Of a DNA stretch of 64,000 nt, positions 54,946 through 64,000 are shown in pieces. The stretch covers positions 37,665,374 to 37,729,373 of the forward strand of contig CM055101.1 in assembly GCA_029204225.1 (NCBI GenBank). The letters run 5' to 3'. Source of the stretch: Diphasiastrum complanatum (Eukaryota > Streptophyta > Lycopodiopsida > Lycopodiales > Lycopodiaceae). Position 1 is the stretch's first letter. Each line of letters begins with the position of its first letter. Below the pieces are notes generated by a model. The model saw only the letters and a list, made by a program, of their open reading frames with translations, was not told the origin of the DNA and made no database searches. The position numbers were made by a program, and so were the translations under genes.

Positions 54946-55207
54946 TTAGTACTTCTATAAGATGCATTGGATAGTTGGAGATGCACACCATTGGATTGAA
55001 TCTCTATCATGTGCACAGATCATAGCCATTCAATGAGAAACAAATTTCGCATCAAAAGACCAAAAATTAAAAAAAATTCTTTCGGGGCCATGTTTCTAAG
55101 TTTGGTTAGGTAAGCATTTAAATTGGTTTGGTATCATAAGAGAAAACAACCCTTTAAAACGTTTCGAAGGGCAAGTAAAGTGTAATATCATATCGTAGAG
55201 TCCATGG

Positions 55208-55249
55208 GAGGAGAGAGAGAGGAGAGAGAGGAGGAGAGAGAGGAGAGAG

Positions 55250-55325
<76 letters not shown>

Positions 55326-57555
55326 GAGAGAGAGAAGAGAGAGAGAGAGATTTAAACCCTAAATCTTAAACATAGACCCTAAACCACTTTGTTTTGAAGA
55401 ATGAAGTAGATTACGCATGTTGTACCTGTGGGTCTATTTGCAAACACATTGAGAACATTCATGAGTTTTAGCATTTTTCTGCAGAGAGAACAACTAAAAG
55501 CTTGTCCCATATTACACAATATCTCAAATACCATAAGAATTAGCAAGCCACTAAGCCCAATTCAAAGATAAGAAATATTCTAGTTTATAACTGCGAGTTG
55601 TGATATGCCAAGTTCATCCTAAAATTTAATTTTATTTGGAGTAAGTGTAAGCAAAACTTGACTACTTTCATAGCTTTGCATAATCTCAAATGAGAAACCT
55701 ATTGGGAGAATGAATTTCACTACTTGTAGGCCTGAACCAACTATTGCCAATAATGGATGTATTACACAAGTTTAACGTTCAAGAAGTTTTGTAGCATCAT
55801 CACTGAATAACACATCCACAAATCAAAGTATGATAAATGTTCATTAGAGAAAAAGTGGTGTGAACCAAAACAAATACATTGCTCTTTTAGATATCAAATT
55901 TTAATCAAAAGACAAATATCATTTTTTTATGACGATTGGACAGAGTTTGGTGTACTAACAGTTTGGTATCTGTAGTTAAGTCCATTACTTGTTGCCATCT
56001 GCATTTTTTTGCACCTTCATCACCATGCCTAATTTCAATTTTCATTCTTTGATTATGGGCATTAGTCATTGTTACTTTCTACAAAAAAGTTGCTGAAAGA
56101 ACATGGATTTATCGTTTGTTTTTTAGCCACATTGAATAACATCATGAGCTTGGCTAATTAAATCCCTAATTTTGTAAATTCTGCGATGAGTTTGGAAACA
56201 ACTGTTGATGTGCTGAAATCACTTGAAAGTGCGATGTTCTTAAAGCGTCATAAAGCTCAGATAAAATCTCTCAAGGTTTTGAGATTTGTTGTTAATTCTA
56301 AGGCAATCCCTTGTGGTAGATGTATAGTTGTATGGGTTATATAATTCACGTAAGACTTACCTAATGTTTTACATCTTCTCTATTCCAAGGGATGTAAACT
56401 TTAGAGAACTTGATTTACTTGAAACTAGCTTTGGTCATTCTATGTAATTATGAATTTTCTTTTTTGACACTGTTATTGTTTCATTAAATTGCTATAGGAT
56501 ATGATCTTATTTACATTTGCTTCCTTTTGATATTTCTTATTATTTATTTTTTAATTACAAGAAGATGATTATGTCTTCTCAACATGCTAGTATTAAAATT
56601 GTGGTTTTTTATTAGTAATCATTAGAATTCTCAAAAAATTAGAGGTCAAGTTCAAAAACAATACATAGGATTGCCATTTCTCTTGTATAGTGTCTTCACA
56701 ACCCTAAAGATGTACAATTTTGAATAGACTGTGCATGTCCTATATAAGTACAATTGACAAATATGCTCACTTTCTCCAGGCATAATAGATACAATATACT
56801 CATCAAACATTTTTTAAAGTATGCTAATGCATCTTAATGGTGGATTCTTTGAGGTGACATTCAGAAGAAAGGAAAAAGACGAGCTAATGATTGGTACTCG
56901 ATTGAAGAATAGATCTTAATAGTAACAAGAAAAACACTGATTTTTTGCTTCCATATGGGTTGAACATGTGCCAAAATGATACTTGTTACCGTTTTAGACC
57001 GATACCTATGGTTCGACAATTATAAAGTAACTTTTATTAGTTTACATCATTTATAAGACAAAAGACTTATTGTTGAATGACCTTAGTTTTTGAGAATATT
57101 TATAAGATGGGTTTGTTTAAGGTGATAATCAAAAAATTAATGTAACTACTACTATTTGACTGATAATCAGTTGACTTTTTGCTTATGTATAGTTTGGACA
57201 CTTGCTAGAATGATAGTTGATACTTTTTATGATCTATACATTTGGTTCGACTATGATAAAGTAAATTTTATAGGTTTATGTCATCTATAAGCTAAAAGAC
57301 ATAATTGAAACTCCAGAACAGAGTCGTTTTATGAAGTCTTGGCAAACTTGAATGCTAGGTTCTGTCACCCCAATTCAAAAGCCAGATTTCTCCCCTTTCA
57401 ACCGAAGTTTTGAAAAAGGGACTTTAGAACTTCACTTTTGAAAATGAAGAACCATTGATATTGGATTATGAGATTTTATCTCATTCGTTGAACATCTTTT
57501 AATTTTTAATATGAATGGCGTACTATACAAAGGTGAGGACATTTCTTTATCCTAT

Positions 57556-57559
<4 letters not shown>
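55208..57559. repeat. GA-headed unit 4
   Basis: The tract 55208-55350 is a degenerate (GA)n with GGAGAGA interruptions. The first 125 bases after it match unit 3 (ATTTAAACCCTAAATC through GAGTTTTAGCATTTTT). From 55480 to 57515 the sequence is AT-rich and not matched elsewhere in the window; no gene is seen in it. Confidence 0.65.
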
Positions 57560-57635
<76 letters not shown>

Positions 57636-57672
57636 GAGAGAGAGATAGTGAGAGAGAAGAGAGAGGAGAGAG

Positions 57673-57767
<95 letters not shown>

Positions 57768-60080
57768 TTACTTAGTCTCTGTTGACAAAGCAAGAGCCAA
57801 ACCTTTTGGAATCCTTTCGTCTTATAGTATAACATGTTCAAACAAAGTTATATAAATACTTACAGTACATAGTACCATAAAGGCGAAGCAAGTCTAAGGA
57901 AACTCACATGTTACCTGCCACCATCCCACAAAACAAAACCACACGAGTTAGTTTAGTGAGGAAGACATGTGCCATAGCTGAGCATAGGTCGTTATCCATG
58001 TCTGAAATCATATTCACTACCAGCTTAACTGAAATATATCATAATTAGTCCAATCTTCCCTACCATTATTTAATCATGTCGTAGGTCTTGCCTTAATATC
58101 ACCGTATTAGGGCATCTGCAATACTAATTAGTTTTAGGCAAGTATGATTATACAATCATCTAACAACATCCTATGAAGTAGCCATAATCATTCACTAAAA
58201 TGGAAAAGGCCTGTTTTGGTCATAGAAGTCAGTATCAAGGCACATCCATGCCATACAGAACCAATTGGTACCAATAACGGACTTGATAGCCAATGCACTT
58301 TATGAAACAAGGCTTGGGCCAATCCATTCCATTCAACCCAACCTAGGTAAATCCATGCCATTCAAGTCTACCAAACCCAAGATCGATTCAAACTAAACAC
58401 ATACACAATCACTACACTTACTATAGACCAATAACATGTCTTTCTGTAACAAAAAGGATGTGCTCATCCTTGTCGGTATTAGGATAAATCCATACCATCT
58501 TGACCAGTAAGACTGTCAAGTTATCTTGTACGAGCGTGGAACAGTCTGAGCATATCCATGCTTTCTAGACACACCAACAACCCACCCATCTTACTTGTAA
58601 TCAAGTGTAGAAACAACTTACTTCTATGTTCTATAGTATATGGTTCTTCTTGAAAGTCCAAACATTGCATATAAGTTGATTACTATTTTTTTTTTCCAAT
58701 GTAGAAACCCTAATTTTGTTATGCTAATTTGAAGATGATTTTTTCAGTATCAAATTCAACAAAGAGTAGTATTAGATTGAAAGACCTAAATAATGCTTAA
58801 GAACAAATTGAGAGTGTTTTCGGGTTATTAGTTTGAAAATTCACATGTGCGGGAATGCGCTAAAGTGTGAAATTGATCTCCTAAGCAAAGCTTTTGCACT
58901 ATAGATCTTCTATTGATTGAAATCCAAGATCAATTGATGAAATCTAAGGCAAAGAGGCAAAGTTACATGCATCATGCCAAAGTAGTTTCATATGTGTGAA
59001 AACATGTACTACTGAAAACCAAGTCCCAACAAGCTCCTCTCCTCGGGTAGAGAGAGAAACCACCACTTTGGGGTGAAGGGTAAGAGAGAGAAATACACTC
59101 AAAATTGATGAATCTCCAAATTGGACTCAAGAACTCACATGGATTATGATAGAAAATCAATGTACATATATAACTCATGGAGATCCAAGCTTCAATCCTA
59201 TTGGACCCCTTTTCTAATACCTCTAACATATTGGATGAGTGACTTCACATCCTTTGATTTTGATTGGGCCCCTTCTAACAATTTTCTTACTTATGATTGG
59301 ACCCTTTGACTTTTGCTACCACATAGGGTGCACCACTCATCAAGCCTAACTTGGCATATGTAAGCAACCTAACTAGCTTGAGTTACATCACAATTAAATT
59401 TTGGCCTAATCATGATAAAACATGTGTACTTGACCATTGACCTCTAAAGCCAAAATTGGCCCTATCAAAGTTCTAACCAAGATGCTTGATACAAAATCTT
59501 TATGATGCCCCTAAAGTCAACATGACTAGACTATTTTTACTTTTTTCTGCATGTGGGGAACATGCTCCACACATGTGATTTTTTCTCACAAACTAGAAAC
59601 ACAAAATATCCAGGATATATTTTGACAATTTTTCACAATTAGTACCCAACTAGCTCTTAGAATTGTGAACATAGTAGCACATGCGTCAAGGGGTATGAGC
59701 TTGTTTGCTCATAGCAAATAGCATTTGAAAGAGGAAAGAGCAAGGAAAAGACCGTAAGAGAGAGGAGGAGTCCATCTTTGCTCCATCTCATTCTTTATCA
59801 TGTCTTCAGTTCAACAAGGCACTCTATGGCTATGATGGCCATCATTGGATTCAAAGCAATGAGGAAGGACAAATCCTCACCGTTCTCACAACCTATAGGG
59901 CAAGTCATTGCGTCTCCCAATAACCCCCCTTTAAAACAAAAAAACCTCTTCACAAGATTATTTGCTGATATGGTTCTATATGTTTCACCAATAGGGTTGG
60001 AATTCTCTTAGAATCCGGAGTTCAAAATTTAACCATGTTCGACAGTAGCATAGGGAGTATCTTGATAATATAACATTCAT
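57560..60080. repeat. GA-headed unit 5
   Basis: Degenerate (GA)n at 57560-57763. The next 850 bases align with units 1 and 2 (TTAGTCTCTGTTGACAAAG, CATAGTACCATAAAGGCGAA, TGCCACCATCCCACA). The remainder holds the dispersed LTR-like repeat at 58837 and unassigned sequence. Confidence 0.7.
58837..59142 (+). repeat. Dispersed repeat, copy 2 (LTR-like)
   Basis: Matches 13253-13578 in the same orientation. A further block at 59545-59600 (GGGGAACATGCTCCACACATG) resembles the distal part of the 45760 LTR (GGGAACAGGCTCCACACATG). The region 58.8-59.65 kb may therefore be a diverged solo LTR of a related family. Confidence 0.7.
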
Positions 60081-60283
60081 GAGAGAGAGAGAGAGAGTGA
60101 GGAGAAGAGGACGAGAGAGTGAGGATGAGAGAGATGAGAAGAGAGGAGAGAGAGACGAGAGAGATGAGAGAGATGAGACGGAGAGAGAGAGAGAAGGAGT
60201 GACGAGAGAGAGGAGAAGACGAGAGAAGACGAGAGGGAAGAGAGACGAGAGGAGAGAGTGATGAGAAGACGAGAGAGAGAGGA
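60081..60283 (+). repeat. Degenerate (GA)n tract
   Basis: A GA-rich tract with frequent GAC, GAT and GAAG variants. It is the sixth of the GA series, and flanking similarity to the other units was not seen. Confidence 0.85.
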
Positions 60284-62261
60284 TGACCTTATCATTACAT
60301 TCTAGAATCTTGAAGCTTTGATCTTACTAGATGTGGCTTATTTGTTTGATCTACATTTTTGTACGTGTAATTTTTTATATTCTTTTCATGTGTATATGGA
60401 TTAGAAATCAATTTTGTTACTATTCTTCTCATTTTAACGGCTCCCTTTCCCCATCGTATTAAAACCGTTGCAACCATCAATACTCACCCATGACAAGATT
60501 CATTGATGCTAGCATTATCATGATATCAAAGAGCTAACTTCTTGTGGGGTTTTTGGGGAGAACAATATTTTGTTAATTCTTTCTTGGTGAATTGAGAAAT
60601 TCTAAGGTCAAAGTTTCCATGTGATTACTACATTTATGAGTGTTGAGCAAATAAATTTGACTATTTAACTTGATATTTACCAGCACAATTGCTGTTAGTA
60701 CAATTGGATATCAACAAGCATTGCTTGGTATAGTTGAATTCCCACATAAGAATTATCAATTTTCATGGTTTGCCCAATGTTTGCTACAATCAGAATTTTC
60801 CCCCAACTATCTGATTGTTGGCAGAATGTTGGCCTACTGCGACATATCGTTCATCACCAACTTTAATGCCTAATTACTAGTATAGAAGCATGTTTGTTAG
60901 GCCATACTTTTGGACTTGGTGGACCACCATACATTGATAAATCGATACACACTTGTTTTCTAGCATTCAATTGACGGATTGTTTAGAACATTCACAAATT
61001 TTAAAATGTGGCTAGTTCAAGAAAAGTATTGTGTTTGAGTATATAATGCAATTAACACATGTGGAGCTACCTATTTGCAATTGTTTTCCTAGAACCATTT
61101 TCGATCAATGTTCAATGTCCCATACATGTATGTTAAATATAGTAAAGACTCTAGAGTTACTTGAATAGATGAAACGACTAGGGTAGTGATAGCAAATCCT
61201 TTACAAGAAAAGAGTTCGTCTAGTATTAACGAATTATGTATTGCACTTGGAATTTTAGGTCATTTATTACAGTAGGAAATGTCGTAGCTTATTGAACTCA
61301 TTTCGCTAGATCTTGGTGTAGTATATAGGTTATCGTTCCCCAAAGAGATCGGAGATATAGGTATTATTGATGAAAAGGTGTCATATAGTGAAATTAATGA
61401 TAATCTGGTCATCAATAGATGTTCAGAACAGGTAGCCAGTACTGCTTAGTGTTCATAAATTAAAGCTATTTAAATTTACACATCATTCCAATATATCTAA
61501 CAATCTTGTGCACACAATTTACACTTCAGCACTGACTCGAATTAGAGACCCCCTCCAATTACACAAGACATATCAAGGAATCCACACAGTTTCGATACTC
61601 TATGATAGTTGTATTGCGTAAGTAGTTAAGTGGTTAAACTTGGAGGATCCACACCACTAATTATCCCACTTATCAAAATGACAAATCATACAGTTGTACT
61701 AAACATAGATCCATGACATTCTTGATGTAGCATGCATTAGATCAATAGATTTATGTACTACGATGTGTAATTCATCATGTTCAGAATCATAACATTTAGT
61801 TGAACAGGGAGATTACTCTTATTACTCATTTGCAAAAGATGTAATCCCCGAAAATAATAAGGAGAGCAAGAGTGAGACACATGTGTATACCATATAAGGT
61901 CCTCAACACTTCTATCTTGAATATATCTGAATAAAATAACTAAATACATCGAACTCTTTATAGCCTCGCGGATGTCGATAACTACCTAACTGCTACAACT
62001 AATTCAGATATCAAATTACTAAATTCGAGTGTATCAATTTTCTAAACATCGATACATATCTATTTTTTCTTAACCATTTATAAACTAGTATTGAAGCTTT
62101 AATTCGATAACAAAAGGGCTGGTATGCCCTCCATAAACAAAGTTTTTAACTACAAACAAAAGTAAAAAGATATAAAAAGAAATTATGTGGAGAGCCGTCA
62201 CAATGTCCTCGCCCTCATCTCGATCAGCTCCTGCTGATGATGAAGATGTGGAACTATAAGT
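60284..62261. other. Intergenic, no gene seen
   Basis: AT-rich with short ORFs only. No retroelement motifs and no repeats shared with the rest of the window were recognised. Confidence 0.5.
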
Positions 62262-62341
62262 TCATCTAGCTAGATATCGAGCGTAGCTTTCCTCATTGTA
62301 ACCTGCTATTCCTCCAGTGGACGCAACGGTGCTTCTGAAGC
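62262..62341 (-). CDS. Possible last exon of unrecognised gene
   Basis: Minus strand: CTTTGCAG acceptor at 62342, then a frame reading FRSTVASTGGIAGYNEESYA and RYLAR before TGA (62264-62262). The well-formed acceptor and protein-like frame suggest a terminal exon of the coding-like region upstream (62807-63900). No homology is recognised and the linking junction was not established. Confidence 0.3.
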
Positions 62342-62806
62342 CTGCAAAGAAATTCACATTCAAGATTATAGAATGATGTCCACTTCCTAGCATCTCCTCG
62401 ATCATTAACAGTTAATTCAAAATATATAAAACCCAGAGATTTCATTTTGAACTTTAGGAATGACAGATCTTTAAGAAATTTTGGGGGTAATCATCTATTT
62501 GAGCAGCACTACCCTTCCTCAAGATATGCGATATACAAACTTCCTTACCCAGAGGGAAGATAATCCAGCCGGGATAGAACATGGTTTGTACAATTTAGTA
62601 TCGTCCTACAGATCCTACAGATGAAACCTGCCAAGTCAGAAGTTCGATATGTCATCCAAATTCGATGTGCTGGGGTGAACCTCTCTCTTCTTCATCAATG
62701 TGGACAATTGTGTCAAAGTATGCGGAGCAATTGTCCTACCATTTAAGATATAATTTCCACAGGTTAGGGTAATAATAATCAATCAAATTATCTAACCGTT
62801 GTTTCT

Positions 62807-63424
62807 TCAAATTCTTATGTACATTGAACACTTTCGTACTACATAGGTGATGGGACTTAAAATTTCATCAGATTTTCTCAGAAAATTAGTTTCCTTGAAT
62901 ACGAATATATTTAGGGCATAAAATGATGAACTTCCATTTAGCATTTCTGTTAGACCAGGTGGTTCAACTATAAAATGACCTTGAAGAATTGCCCAGGCCA
63001 AACATCCTTGGTCTTCTAAGGACAATTTATTCCACATTTTTACAAATTCGTCAGCACTCCCCACAGAATGCCATTCCAACATCCACAAATGTTCTATGTT
63101 CCGGTAATTGTGATTAGGGTAGCGAATACCTTCCCTTCGTATAATTGAATATACTCATTAGCCATACATGATTTGGTTTCTACTGCCTTTCTCGCATCGC
63201 CTGTTCTCTTCCTTTTGTGTGTCGACGGCAGTGGGCAGGCTGAATCTGGTTTCACAGTCCCTGATCTGAATCTCCATGATGGATGGTTCATTGAAATCGG
63301 ATCCGCAATACTCTCTACCATAGGAGATTCGACAATAGCTCTAAAGTTTGGGTTGATTTGTCTGTCTGTGTATGCTTGGTATTCAATTTCTAATTTCAGC
63401 TCTGAACTTTCTTCTGTGAGACTT
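62807..63424 (-). pseudogene. Unrecognised coding-like region, one frameshift
   Basis: Starting after a GGCAG acceptor-like site (63424), the minus strand reads SLTEESSELKLEIEYQAYTD, then MVESIADPISMNHPSWRF and a basic HKRKRTGDARKA (possible nuclear signal). A one-base frame slip near 63120 follows NEYIQLYEGK. The next frame gives IRYPNHNYRNIEHLWMLEW, SVGSADEFVKMWNKLSLEDQ and GHFIVEPPGLTEMLNG. Composition and continuity are protein-like over about 200 codons. I recognise no family. It is either a gene with a sequencing error or a recent pseudogene. Confidence 0.45.
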
Positions 63425-63501
63425 CTGCCTTAGCTCATTGATCCGTGACCTTTTACAAGCTATGTGCATGTCTTTGGTTCAGTTCTTTGGTTTCCCCTTA
63501 G

Positions 63502-63990
63502 CTAATTGAATCTGCCGCTTCTTCGTCGTTTGAACTTGATATGGTCTTCAATCTTAGGCTCTCGAAAACAGTAGGGCGGACAAAGCAACATTTTCCCATT
63601 CTGAATAGGAGCCAGGATTTCCGTCTTGAAAACCTCGATGGTCTCAGCCCTATATTTTTCAAAATTGGTACTTATTAACCAAGATGCCTCCCTTCTCGGA
63701 TGTAAACAAATGCAATGAACGTTTGCCAAGCTCTGATTTTACAAATTTGTGCTTTTAATGATTCTTCCTTTAAATCGAAGACGTTCATTCGGAGGATGAT
63801 TTTGCCATCTCCATCCTGGGACGATATCATTCAAGTTGCTTCAGTACTTTTTTAACGTTTGAAAGCTCGAGCAGCTACAAGCTTCTGACTGCTTTCTCGA
63901 CAATGGAAATTTTTTGAGCTGAGAATTCTGTTTTTAGTCCTCATAAGCCCTTTGGACTTCGGCGGCTATCAGCAGCTCCTGTTGCATCCT
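63502..63990 (-). pseudogene. Upstream coding-like part, unrecognised
   Basis: Minus-strand frames read ERMQQELLIAAEVQRAYED (63990-63930), DGDGKIILRMNVFDLKEESL and AQICKIRAWQTFIAFVYIRE (63830-63700). After a one-base slip come WLISTNFEKYRAETIEVFKT, ILAPIQNGKMLLCPPYCFRE and KFKRRRSG (63690-63510). It is probably the 5' part of the 62.8-63.4 kb region. The gene would continue beyond the window. Function unknown. Confidence 0.35.
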
Positions 63991-64000
63991 CTCGTTCTTC

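Noticed and set aside
63173-63433. Plus-strand 86-codon ORF with a hydrophobic, signal-peptide-like start
   Set aside because: It lies entirely opposite the better-supported minus-strand coding-like region and has no promoter or partner exons. It is most likely a shadow.

Overview
The window is nuclear DNA of a seed plant. The evidence is an intron-rich gene whose product matches plant Rab GDP-dissociation inhibitors almost residue for residue, plant-type Ty1/copia and Ty3/gypsy retroelements with plant primer-binding sites, LINE and MITE relics, and many long (GA)n/(TC)n tracts. Introns of 12.8 and 7.6 kb full of retroelement debris suggest a repeat-rich lineage such as a gymnosperm or an early-diverging angiosperm. 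The sequence alone does not name the species.

Layout. 0-14 kb is an intergenic graveyard: a Ty3/gypsy fragment (3.86-4.02 kb), an LTR end with a Ty3-type primer-binding site (5.26 kb), an array of about nine 150-bp leader repeats (5.55-6.96 kb), a decayed antisense coiled-coil ORF (9.3 back to 7.2 kb), a copia reverse-transcriptase relic (10-10.9 kb), an unrecognised broken ORF (11.0-12.2 kb) and GC-rich hairpins (13.7-13.9 kb). 14.5-39.6 kb is the one clearly functional gene, GDI, with 13 exons and a 444-aa product on the + strand. Intron 5 (16.4-29.2 kb) holds copia relics, a LINE endonuclease relic, a gypsy protease relic and a MITE with an intact target duplication. Intron 6 (29.3-36.9 kb) holds micro- and minisatellites and unrecognised sequence.

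39.6-64 kb is intergenic and strongly repetitive. It contains compound TC/AC/TCCC microsatellites (42-43 kb), then a series of about 2.3-kb units, each opened by a (GA)n tract, between 43.4 and 60.3 kb. Three of these units carry a minus-strand promoter/first-exon-like block. A bounded LTR retrotransposon (45760-50490, 5-bp target duplication CATTA, minus strand, no recognisable pol) sits inside the first unit, and its unoccupied site can be read in a sister unit. At 62.2-64 kb there is a frameshifted, unrecognised coding-like region on the minus strand.

How it works together: only GDI looks like a working cellular gene; it recycles Rab GTPases between membranes and cytosol. Nothing in the window looks like an operon or a multi-gene pathway. 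The best candidates for something undescribed are the GA-headed tandem units with a repeated TATA/telo-box/first-exon block, the short LTR element with its own zinc-knuckle ORF, and the antisense coiled-coil ORF lying next to a 150-bp leader-repeat array.
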